Source: Ustulina deusta
Lineage: Eukaryota; Ascomycota; Sordariomycetes; Xylariales; Xylariaceae
NCBI GenBank assembly: GCA_023159155.1
Contig: JAJNNX010000041.1
Location: 186,001 to 250,000, forward strand
Length of the DNA stretch: 64,000 nucleotides
Direction of reading: 5' to 3'
Notes under the pieces: model-generated
The model's input: only the letters and a program-made list of their open reading frames with translations
What the model was told of the DNA's origin: nothing
Database searches by the model: none
Shown: one piece after another, positions 55,671 to 64,000 of the stretch
Layout of the letters: every line of letters starts with the position of its first letter
How positions within the stretch are numbered: position 1 is the first letter of the stretch
Made by a program: the position numbers and the translations under genes

Positions 55671-57017
55671 ATGATGTATTACAACATCTACCCAATTCAC
55701 AGTGGTAACGGCCTTCAGTTCACGGATTGGGTGACACTCTTAACACTTTGCTTTGCACCGCTCGTAGCTCACATCGTCGCTGGAGCTCCCCGACCGTCCT
55801 ATATCTACAACAAACGCCCAGACTGGCATGAGCGGATATGTCATTACAATCCCACTTCGATCATGTGGCGATACTTTTCGATTCTTGATCGACGTTTACG
55901 AACCCGTACATGGAGTCCGTTAGACCTTGCGGCTACCAATGCATTGTTCTGGACGGAGAGGGGCTGGGATGGAAGCGATCAAATGATAACCCGAAGCTTA
56001 CCTCATTGCACCTATATTCCCAGTCACGCAAGAGCGGAGATATTCTCGGATGAAACCTTCAAGAGTGTTGTTACTGCACTGCAAGGGATCCAAGCGTTGT
56101 ATTTGTTCATAGCAGCATTCTTGCCAACCCACGGTTCGGATTTTTACTCCCTCGGTGCCGATCAGATATTTTTTCCCCTGTCAGTTCTCGGACTACTTCG
56201 ACTGCTTGCAGCACCGTGGCTCTCCCGTGACTACAGATACACGTCCCGAGTGGACGTTAACGCGACACTGGCATCCAAATTCAACGAGCCCGACGAAGCA
56301 GATGATAATAGGTTATCACTGGAGAGTCTAATCCAATTCCCTGCTGCTAAAGCCATCACACAAGATCATTATCGCCAGGTTTCATGTTGGCGAAGCAGAC
56401 TGTTTCGCGCACTATATATGACAACGCTCCTTGGGATTTGGTCCATGACTCTTCTGTGGATTTTCCCCATTCCATTGTCTGACAAAGAATTTGAGAAAGA
56501 ATTCACAATCACATCGTTTTCCGCAGCAATTTTCTATTTGATCTTGTTAGCAGTTTCAGTGTCCGTTCACGCGTATTATTTCATTACAGGGCAGATAACG
56601 TCAACGATTATCCCATGCGCCAGTCACCTGTGGTATAAGATCTACACAGTTATCTTGTTTGTTTTCATGACTGTGATCTTGATTGTGTCTCTTTCGGAAA
56701 CGACCAAAACGGTTTGTGGGAAGTATACGAGTCTCCCTGTTGCCGACGCAGATTTGACTTGCTGGACGAAAGATGCGGGTGTGGCAACAAGTGACCCAAA
56801 GTCAAACCTCTCGAATGTGTTTGCACTCGCCCTTAAATACCCATACGCTGTCGAAGGAACAGTTTTAGAGGAAGGCGATTTCTGGGTAGCGAACTTCAGT
56901 GGTAATTGCTTAGGACACTTGTCGAGTGAATTACGCGTTCGTGCGAGGGCATTGGATGTTGTCAACTTTACAGGTCTCATTGATTGGGGGAATGGAACTG
57001 TGACAGAAGATGTGTAG
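55671..57017 (+). CDS. Unknown fungal membrane protein
   Basis: Single exon, 448 aa from the tandem ATGs at 55671/55674. I do not recognise a named family. An early hydrophobic segment (DWVTLLTLCFAPLVAHIVAG) is followed by a conserved-looking soluble stretch, RPDWHERICHYNPTSIMWRYFSILDRRLR, and LAATNALFWTERGWDGSDQM. More helices then appear (QALYLFIAAFLP, FPLSVLGLLRLLAAPWL, MTTLLGIWSMTLLWIFPIPL, AAIFYLILLAVSVSVHAYYF, IYTVILFVFMTVILIVSL), about six in all. The last ~100 residues look extracellular or lumenal, with cysteines and NLS/NFS/NFT/NGT sequons suited to N-glycosylation. It follows cyclotransferase B on the same strand, but nothing links it functionally. Confidence 0.75.
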   Translation: MMYYNIYPIHSGNGLQFTDWVTLLTLCFAPLVAHIVAGAPRPSYIYNKRPDWHERICHYNPTSIMWRYFSILDRRLRTRTWSPLDLAATNALFWTERGWDGSDQMITRSLPHCTYIPSHARAEIFSDETFKSVVTALQGIQALYLFIAAFLPTHGSDFYSLGADQIFFPLSVLGLLRLLAAPWLSRDYRYTSRVDVNATLASKFNEPDEADDNRLSLESLIQFPAAKAITQDHYRQVSCWRSRLFRALYMTTLLGIWSMTLLWIFPIPLSDKEFEKEFTITSFSAAIFYLILLAVSVSVHAYYFITGQITSTIIPCASHLWYKIYTVILFVFMTVILIVSLSETTKTVCGKYTSLPVADADLTCWTKDAGVATSDPKSNLSNVFALALKYPYAVEGTVLEEGDFWVANFSGNCLGHLSSELRVRARALDVVNFTGLIDWGNGTVTEDV

Positions 57018-57569
57018 TCTATATGTGACGCATTGGGGAGCAAGTCTGTTAGGCCCTTGTACAAGTACGCCTCAACACTAATCGACATCTGGAAGCCAGT
57101 GATCTTGGGAAATCTTTCACTCCTACTTAGTATATCATGTTTTCAATGCGGTTATATTATCATAAACCATAGACCGCGTCATTCTTAAATCTCCACAATG
57201 TGTTTCTGACGGGACCTAAGCAACCTACCACTTTGAGGTGGCTACTAACGAACAGGAGCCAAAGGTAGAGCCCAGTTCCAATAATACACACCCAAGCCCA
57301 TACGCAAGATACCAAAATTGCACGAAGATCGTAGCAAAAGACACGGCGCAATTCTTGTCCAGCTTCGTACAGAGAAGATTGGCCTCGGAGACTTATAGCT
57401 AGGCTGGCGAATCTATCTACATCTACCATCTTTGTACGTAGATAAATGTAGATGCTTAGTAAGCACATGCAATATAAATAGATAGATATAGGCAGTACAT
57501 ACCTATGTCGATAGACATTAGTAGATAGTTATCTTTTCTACTTTTCCGCTGCATTGAATATAGCGATCA
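57018..57569. other. Intergenic region
   Basis: AT-rich spacer between the membrane protein and the decayed transposon, with repeated ATAGATAGATATAG-like sequence near 57476-57491. A minus-strand frame at 57160-57468 has a hydrophobic stretch but no support. Confidence 0.4.
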
Positions 57570-58790
57570 CTAGCAGATTGTTTCGGCCTTTTTGTTACTC
57601 ATCTCTTGCAATAGCCCATCGTATCCATCCAAGAGTCCCGCTCTAAACCATAACCTCACTGTCTGAGTAATGGCGATCGTGCTTGCATCTAGGCGAGACC
57701 GCTTAGGGGAAACCACAGCCCCCAGATAAGAATGTCCTCTCGCACTCGGCAGACATTGCGGGCACGAAGAAAATATCAATTGCCATTTTAGCTACACAAG
57801 GATACGCAAATCGCTGCGTAGACCAGTACTCACGCGAGTTATTATGTTTTGTATAGATATCCTGCTTCGTTAATAACCATACCTCAAACGTATCTGTGAA
57901 CAATTCGTTCTCGTAGTTTGTAGATAATTTAAGTTCGTCTTGGAAGGAATCGAACGGATTGTGCTCTCGTGCTCTAACAGCCTTAGGAAGGCTACTGCTT
58001 GCAATCTCCCGCTGTGCAGGGAGGTTGTGGTAGTTTTCTTCCCACAAGGTTTGAACAAGTTGGCGGGCCGTTTCCCGCCGTACACCTTCGCCAAGAACGC
58101 CTATTGTATACCTGGATGTAGGATTGTAGCTGCATAATAAACCTTAGTCCATGCGGAGTTAATACAAAAGGCATAATATCTTGGTTCCAGGCGATCAGCG
58201 GCTTCAATCTTCGCTTTCTCGAGTGTTTCGAGGAGAAACTAATACGCAATGGCCACTTGCTAGATGATGCCGTATTGTGCCTGCACACCCCCTTTCCGGA
58301 GCCGCGCTTGGCCGTCTCCTTCAAGTCGCAAAAGACAAGCATTAAACATAGAAGGGCATTCCTGAGCCAGCACAGCGCGTCTCAATCAGCGTCAGTGGGC
58401 AGATTCTCATCCTGGAAACAGAAAAGAAGTGAGCTACACGGCTCAGCGGGTTTCGATCGAGACCGTGCGTGCACTTGGTTTGGCGGAAAGGTTATGTCGA
58501 TAAGCTCCTCAAGGTAGCGTCGAAGCTTGATGGCCCTCTCAATTATATAGTATTGTGATAGCCACCGAGTACTGTTATTAAGAACTACGTCAAGAGTGCC
58601 CGGACAACTCTTATCTGCGTCGACCTCTTGTAGCTCGCGTAATAAAGCAGTCACTTTGTTTGACCGATTGTTGGGAAAGATAGGAATCCTACCAAGAGGC
58701 TGTGTTGAATGAATAGGTGGGTATAATGGATGTAAGTGCCCGGCTCGAATGATCATAAATAGTGATATCCATCCATCCACCGATTCCTAT
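57570..58790 (-). mobile_element. Degenerate hAT-family transposon (transposase pseudogene)
   Basis: Read on minus, three separate frames together match an hAT transposase. The upstream piece (58780-58382) contains TLDVVLNNSTRWLSQYYIIE and RAIKLRRYLEELI. The middle (about 58250-58090) contains LEKAKIEAADRLEPRYYAF and YYAATILHPGIQ, followed by an in-frame stop. The downstream piece (58047-57570) contains the C-terminal dimerisation region, SREYWSTQRFAYPCVAKMA and AMSAECERTF, then SPKRSRLDASTIAITQTVRL after another frameshift. At least two frameshifts and one stop break it, and the BED zinc finger and N-terminus are missing. It cannot make active transposase. Terminal inverted repeats and target-site duplications were not found by eye. 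Confidence 0.85.
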
Positions 58791-59866
58791 GAATCTGCAT
58801 CTTCTTATGGCGTGGAATTTAGCTAGAGCACACTCACCACGCTATTTGCGGTGGTAGGCGCTGCCGCCGTACGCACCGGTGCTATACACATCACTGGGGA
58901 TACTGATGGCTCGTGGGTGCCGTTGACCCATTCTTGTAGCCATTCGTGTCCTGGCGATGGCGATGCTGCGATACCATTTCGTAGCCGTGCGGTGAGTGAT
59001 TCGTGTATAAGAGCAGGCTTGGGATATGAATGTTTCTGCTTTGTTGTTAGTATTATTTAAGACTTGGGGATAGCGGGCGCGCTGTGTAGAGTAATACAAA
59101 TATAAAAAATATAAATAAAGATAATATTGTAAAATTATATAAATAATTATTAATATATTTAAAATAAGTTAACTTAAGCTTTTGAAATAAAATAAATTTA
59201 TTAATTGAATAACTATAGTTAAGTTTAAAAAAAAACTAAAGTATCTTACTAAAGTGCAAGGTATTTATCCTTATTAATTGTATGGGTTGGTACCGGGTGC
59301 CTAGGATGTCAGATTTACCACTACACCGCACAACCAAAAGGTTGGCCGCAATTGCGTATTGCAGGTACTTATTTTATCTGCGTACATATCCGACATAGGG
59401 CCGTCTCACAGTGCACTTTCGCTTAGCCATTGCTGGGTCTACCTAGAAGGATCTATAGAGATGCTTTGCTAGGCCGTACCAACTCGGCCATGGACTGCTT
59501 ATTTACGAGTGCTCCGGGTTGATATTTACTATATACTTCTGTTATTATGCCAGGTAATATAAGCACTGTTCCTCCGTACCTTTTTACAATCCCTTAAAGT
59601 TCCTTATATGTACACAATAACTACCTAGAGAGAGATAAGAAAGAGGAGACGCGAAGGAAAGCTCAAAGCTTAGCTTGCGGTCCTTTTTCGAACCAAAACG
59701 TCAGTCTAGCTTAACTCAAAATGGCACAACGATAAGAAAGTTGGGTATACGCCGCTCTCGTTCCATGACAGCCTATTACGTGCCATCCCGAAGCCCGCAC
59801 ACCAAATTCGACGCTTCCCCCTGAACGAGAGTGGTAGTCATAGATAATACAGAACTTTCTCCCAGA
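58791..59866. other. AT-rich and repeat-derived intergenic region
   Basis: From about 59095 to 59245 the DNA is overwhelmingly A and T (ATATAAATAAAGATAATATT and similar), unlike the rest of the window. It is flanked at 59285-59335 by a tRNA-like fragment on minus. This is probably part of the same decayed mobile DNA as the hAT relic. No gene is seen. Confidence 0.5.
59285..59335 (-). repeat. tRNA-like fragment (possible SINE relic)
   Basis: On minus, GTGCGGTGTAGTGGTAAATC resembles a Pol III box A, and GGTACCAACCC about 30 bases on resembles a mutated box B. No cloverleaf can be drawn. It borders strongly AT-rich DNA, as does the similar fragment at 21473-21515. Confidence 0.3.
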
Positions 59867-61547
59867 TTATGAGATAAGTTTGGTGAAGTGATGGGACTGA
59901 GTAAAATAGGCGTATCCCGCGGCGAGGACGGCGAGCCATCGAATTAACGCACCTTTGGCGGTGGGACCACCGAGCCCGAACACCATCCAGAACCAGTAGC
60001 TTAGCCCCGCGATCTGTTTGCCGTCGCGGTCAAAGTCGGGCTTGCGACTGTTCATCCACAAGAACTGCTTCAACGCGGACGAGGAATATGGCGAGTAACG
60101 CACGCGCAGTAGCCTGTCCATCCAGCCGGGCGTCGTCACCACGGTGCGTCGGTGTGTGAAGCAATCGAAAGACGCGCGGCCGTGGTATGCACCTGTGCCC
60201 GATTCACCAACGCCGCCGAAGGGAAGGGTAGATACGGATCCGTGCATATAAGCGTCGTTCATACTAGCTCCACCTGATGTGACATGGCTAAGGACTTGAA
60301 TTGGTGTCAGCTAGGCGGCTACTTACATAAGTTTATTAAGAAAAGAGGTTAGGAGTAATTGGCATACCTAGCTCATTTTCGGGTTTTGAGCCGAAGGTCA
60401 TGAGAGACAGGGGTGTGGGGTCCACCTTATTCATGATCTTGATGGCCTCCTTGACATTGTCGACGGGATAAATAGACCAAATGGGACCGAAAGATTCATC
60501 TGTCATCATTGGGTCGTCGATGGAATCGACAAGTACGGCGGTTGGGGCGATGAACAGTTCAGATTTGTCTGTCTCGCCGCCCATGACGATCTTGCCGCTC
60601 GTCGTGTCTAGCATGTTCTTAATACGGTCGAATTGCCTCTCATTGACGATGCGCGCATAGTCAGGGCTAGCCTTGGGGCCCTCAGGGAAGAATTCTTTAT
60701 TCGTAGCGTTGAGATACTTGATGAAATCATCGACCACGTCGCGCTCTACACACACGTAGTTATGAGACATGCAGACTTGGCCAGCATTGTTGCACTTGCC
60801 CCACATGAGTCGGCGCGCAGCCAAAGGCAGATTGGAAGCCTTGGAAACGAAGGCAGGGTTCCTACCGCCGAGTTCGAGGGCCACTGGCGTCAGGGTCTCT
60901 GCCGCCTTCTTGGCAATGATTCTCGCAACGGTAGCATTGCCAGTATACAGAATCTTTTCCCATTTCTCATTTAAGAGAGCTGTCGTCTCCGGGATAGCGC
61001 CGTTAACGACGTGGAATGAGCCCGGGTCCAGATACATCTCAACAATCTCCTTGAGGACCATGGCGGTCGCGGGGGCGCTCTCAGAGGGTTTGACGACGGC
61101 GGTGCATCCGGCACTTATGGCACCCACTAGAGGCGCGATGGTAAGCATGAAGGGGTAATTATACGGCCCAATGATCAAGACTGGGCCCAAAGGCTCCTTT
61201 CGGATGTGCGGCTTCAGAGGTGCGAAGCTCAGAGGATAGTCCAAATCGGTATCATCTTTGACCCATATCTTCAAGTTCTTCAGAGCGTGGTTGAGGTCAG
61301 TAAGAGCGAATCCTACCTCGCCGAGCATAGCTTCCGTGGATGGCTTGCCGATGTCCTGTTTGAGGGCGGCGAGCACCTTCGGGGTGTTGTCCGTTATACC
61401 CCAGTACAGCTTCCTCAGTTGCACAAGACGCCATTCGACGTCCTTTGTCTTCTGCGACGCGTACGCTGCACGAGCCTCGACGGCATATCGAGCAATCTCA
61501 TCCAGGGAGGTTGCCTCGAAAGGGTGTGTTTTGGGGTCAGCAGCCAT
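59867..61547 (-). CDS. Membrane-anchored aldehyde dehydrogenase, ALDH3/fatty aldehyde type (Hfd1-like)
   Basis: Two exons (61547-60368, 60294-59867) encode 535 aa; the 73-bp intron is phase 1 and joins PENEL to VLSHVTSGGAS. Motifs: GPVLIIGPYNYPFMLTIAPL and AALVPSE-like AVVKPSESAP for NAD(P) binding, YTGNATVARII, VALELGGRNP with Glu225 as general base, NAGQVCMS with Cys259 as nucleophile, DESFGPIW, and PFGGVGESGTGAYHG. The C-terminus ends in a hydrophobic helix (IRWLAVLAAGYAYF), as in yeast Hfd1 and animal FALDH, which anchor to mitochondrial outer, ER or lipid-droplet membranes. It should oxidise long-chain aldehydes such as hexadecenal from sphingolipid breakdown to acids. The start is the first ATG. 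Confidence 0.94.
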
Positions 61548-62281
61548 TCTCGAAGCGGAAACAATAACGAGATTCGATTAGGTTGTGTTGTGGTCCAAGA
61601 GTGTAATTTTTGGGGTCATGGATGATTGTCCTGCACGAAGTGTCCTGGATTGGAGGGAGGCTTCAATGAATTACGGCCTGCGCACAAGCTCGCGATTGAA
61701 TGGAACCCTGGCGATAAATATATATAGCTTGCTAAGGGATAGAATAAAGAGTTAGTATCGAGGGTAATGGTGCACGATTCGAAGGGCACAAAGAAGGTTT
61801 CGAACTATTAGAGAGCTACGCCTACAAGCCAAGCCGTCGAGGTCTGGGCGCCAATCACCAAGAAGATGATGATCCCAGAAGGGATGAAGCCGAGGCATCT
61901 CCAGTCGGAGTCGGGCAGATGTTTTGTAACAATTGCGGGGTGGTGCATTAGCTTCGCGCCCGGTGAGATAATGTTGACGACTAGTACCTCCATGTATGTA
62001 GGTACCTAGGTACCTATTATCTAATCGGGCAGTGGCTAGTCTGTGGCTAGGTAGTCCTCGATTGACGCCACTCAAAGCCACATACAGGGTGAGGAGAGTT
62101 GCCCTAGTCCAGGGCCCACTCTTTCTTTCGATACACCAAAAAAGTTCCAGGTCCAAAACCTCCCCTCGCTCGCGAACTTTTTCAGAACCACCATCACCCA
62201 CCAAACACCACATAGGCGCAGGATTCGACTTCTTTGCGTCCTCAATCATCCCCAATCATCCTCCTCAAACCATCCGCAAAA
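61548..62281. promoter_or_regulatory. Divergent promoter region between ALDH and RPL22
   Basis: This 734-bp region serves two divergent genes. It contains the palindromic TAGGTACCTAGGTACCTA at about 61999-62016. The plus-strand stretch just before RPL22 (62205-62281) is CA- and T-rich, as in ribosomal protein gene leaders. No separate gene is seen. Confidence 0.55.
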
Positions 62282-62906
62282 ATGGCTCCTCAGGCAGTAC
62301 GTATAACTTGACATCGCTTTGCTGTTGGCCCAGTCTCTCTGGCAACCCCTCCAGTGAGATGATGGCGTGAAGCAGTAGGCTAAGGTCAAATCCCGACATG
62401 TAGAAGAAGTCCGCCAAGGCTAGCAAGCAGACGAAGAAGGTAAGTCAGCATCCAATCCATTTCCTTCGAATTCCCCGGAGAGTACTTACACCCCACTCTC
62501 AGTTCGTCATCAACGCCTCCCAGCCCGCCAGCGACAAGATCTTCGACACGGCCGCCTTCGAGAAGTTCCTCCAGGACAAGATCAAGGTCGACGGCCGTGT
62601 CGGCAACCTCGGCGACACCATCACCATCCAGCAGATTGGCGACGGCAAGGTCGAGATCACCGCCCACAACGAGCTCTCCGGTCGCTACCTGAAGTACCTG
62701 TTCGTGCCGCCTCGATTGATTTCTCCTCCGACAACGCTGTCGCGTATTCGCTCCGAAGCTAACTGACAATCCACCATAGGACCAAGAAGTTCCTGAAGAA
62801 GATGCAGCTCCGTGACTGGCTGCGTGTCGTCTCTACCTCCAAGGGTGTCTACGAGCTCAAGTTCTTCAACGTCGTTAATGACGATGCTGATGAGGATGAC
62901 GAGTAA
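62282..62906 (+). CDS. RPL22: 60S ribosomal protein L22 (eL22)
   Basis: Four exons (62282-62296, 62404-62439, 62503-62699, 62780-62906) encode 124 aa, the usual length. The spliced N-terminus reads [20 protein letters not shown], then [61 protein letters not shown], and the acidic tail ending DDADEDDE. It is a component of the large ribosomal subunit near the exit side. The 5-codon first exon and 12-codon second exon, each flanked by clean GT-AG signals, are typical of fungal ribosomal protein genes. The third intron uses a GTTCGT donor. All phases are consistent. Confidence 0.96.
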
Positions 62907-63145
62907 TCGGGCTATTTGGGACCGTACATCATAGACAACACAAAAAGGAAGGGGGTATAGGTGCATGGACTTTATGTAGGACACATACTCATACCCAAAA
63001 TCACAAAATAAACTCGATCTCAAGCAAAACTCTTCCCAATGATCTTTGACGTGACGATGTGCTTTTATCTACTATAACACTATAGTATATATCTATGCTC
63101 TTCTGTACATATTTCCAAATCTGGTCTACATGTGCGTGTATTCTC

Positions 63146-64000
63146 TCATGGCAACGCTCTCATAACGCCTTCAAATGCTACCAAGGCCATGGCATTTGCT
63201 GGAAATGCTCTCAAAAAGCACGGCAAGAAACCCCTCCAATATCCTCTCGCACCGCCTTCCCGGTACACAGCTCGCGCAGCCTCCCACCAATTCCTAAACC
63301 TAGGGGTTCCGTCATTGAGCTTTCCGCCCATGGGATCCGTCATGATGCGCTGTTTGACAACGTCACTAGGATAGCTGGTGAGCCAGAAAATCTGAGCGCT
63401 CAGCCCACCGGCCCAGAAGTTGACGGCCGGGGCGGATAGGCTCGTGCGTTCGCGCAGCAGCCGCGAGAGCACATCGTACGAGCCCCACCAGAAGAAGAAA
63501 AAAGATCGGAAGAGGAGGGTAGCAGCCAGGCCCTTGTACACGCCCCGCAGGCCGTGGGCGCCGTAGATTTTGCGCACGCAGTCGAGCGGGCCCCGGTACA
63601 GACGCTCGGCCTTGCGAGCCGAGTACTGGATCTGCAGGCGCGCCTTGATGTGTTCGACGGGCGCGGCGATGAAGGAGACGGTGGACCCGGCCGCGATGCC
63701 CGCGATGCCGTGGCCGGACGCCGGGAGGTGGGATACGGCGTCGTGGGAGGGGTCCGGCTCGGGCGGGCTATTGCGAAGGGCAGGGCGCAGCTGCCCCGGC
63801 GCGAATACGTGCTCGGCGAGCAGCCGCCGGTAGATGGTCAAGCTGCCCAGCATCAACGAGTCCATGAACATCCAGCCGACCAGCGGGGGCGTCGCGCCCT
63901 TGTAGAGCCCCCGGATGCCCTCGTGGCGCAAGGTCTGGGTCAGGCATTGGAGGGGCCCGCTGAAGCGCGTTGGGTCGGTCGTCTGGAGCCGGACTTTGAT
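63146..64000 (-). CDS. Mitochondrial carrier (SLC25) protein, 5' end outside window
   Basis: An open frame enters from the right edge, so the N-terminus is missing; 284 residues are present with no intron. Carrier repeats are visible: the end of the first repeat (IKVRLQTTDPTRFSGPLQCL then GIRGLYKGATPPLVGW), a second with PVEHIKARLQIQYSARKAER and GLRGVYKGLAATLLFRS, and a third with SYPSDVVKQRIMTDPMGG and GARGYWRGFLPCFLRAFPAN. These PxxxxK/R signatures identify an inner mitochondrial membrane carrier. The sequence resembles the Ymc1/acylcarnitine-carrier branch of fungal carriers, but substrate assignment is inference. A proline/glycine-rich insertion lies between the first and second repeats. 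It is convergent with RPL22. Confidence 0.92.
   Translation of the reverse strand: MKVRLQTTDPTRFSGPLQCLTQTLRHEGIRGLYKGATPPLVGWMFMDSLMLGSLTIYRRLLAEHVFAPGQLRPALRNSPPEPDPSHDAVSHLPASGHGIAGIAAGSTVSFIAAPVEHIKARLQIQYSARKAERLYRGPLDCVRKIYGAHGLRGVYKGLAATLLFRSFFFFWWGSYDVLSRLLRERTSLSAPAVNFWAGGLSAQIFWLTSYPSDVVKQRIMTDPMGGKLNDGTPRFRNWWEAARAVYREGGARGYWRGFLPCFLRAFPANAMALVAFEGVMRALP

Noticed and set aside
57160..57468. 102-codon minus-strand frame with a hydrophobic stretch
   Set aside because: It sits in an AT-rich spacer next to the decayed transposon, with no recognisable domain or conserved motif.

Overview
The window looks like nuclear DNA of a filamentous ascomycete (Pezizomycotina, most likely Sordariomycetes). 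Genes carry short GT-AG introns of about 45-165 bp with CTNAC-like branch sites. Families include an Atg2 of about 2,080 aa, a family 6 cellulase, a HET-domain protein and a DHA2-type MFS transporter. Intergenic DNA is scattered with TACCTAGGTA-type palindromes. I see no rRNA, no convincing intact tRNA, no CRISPR array and no prokaryotic operon. Exon boundaries were worked out by hand from splice signals and reading phase.

Layout. 0-4.6 kb: mostly gene-poor, with three decayed copies of a short dispersed repeat and one hypothetical gene. 4.6-11 kb: malate/anion-channel (TDT) transporter, secreted GH6 cellulase and Ost3/Ost6-type oligosaccharyltransferase subunit, all on minus. 11.3-15.3 kb: nuclear coiled-coil protein (+) facing a polytopic membrane protein (-). 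16-17.4 kb: mitochondrial FtsJ-like rRNA 2'-O-methyltransferase. 18.8-20.9 kb: HET-domain protein with C-terminal membrane helices. 21-24 kb: gene-poor, with repeat fragments. 24.2-33.2 kb: MFS transporter, cytochrome b5/acyl-CoA dehydrogenase fusion and FAD amine oxidase. 34.3-40.7 kb: ATG2. 42.7 kb: a possible 58-aa membrane micropeptide. 43.8-47.1 kb: Pex24-family peroxin and exosome RRP4, divergent. 48.2-55.3 kb: two amidoligase + gamma-glutamylcyclotransferase-like pairs. 55.7-57 kb: unknown membrane protein. 57.6-59.3 kb: fossil hAT transposon beside a very AT-rich tract. 59.9-64 kb: membrane-anchored aldehyde dehydrogenase, RPL22 and a mitochondrial carrier running off the end.

Most genes are independent housekeeping or accessory functions. 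The exception is 48.2-55.3 kb, where an ATP-dependent COOH-NH2 ligase fold and a cyclotransferase that could undo gamma-glutamyl amides occur twice. One pair is co-directional; the other is divergent across a shared 0.7-kb promoter. One cyclotransferase carries an extra unrecognised C-terminal domain. This make/erase arrangement is the best candidate in the window for an uncharacterised system.
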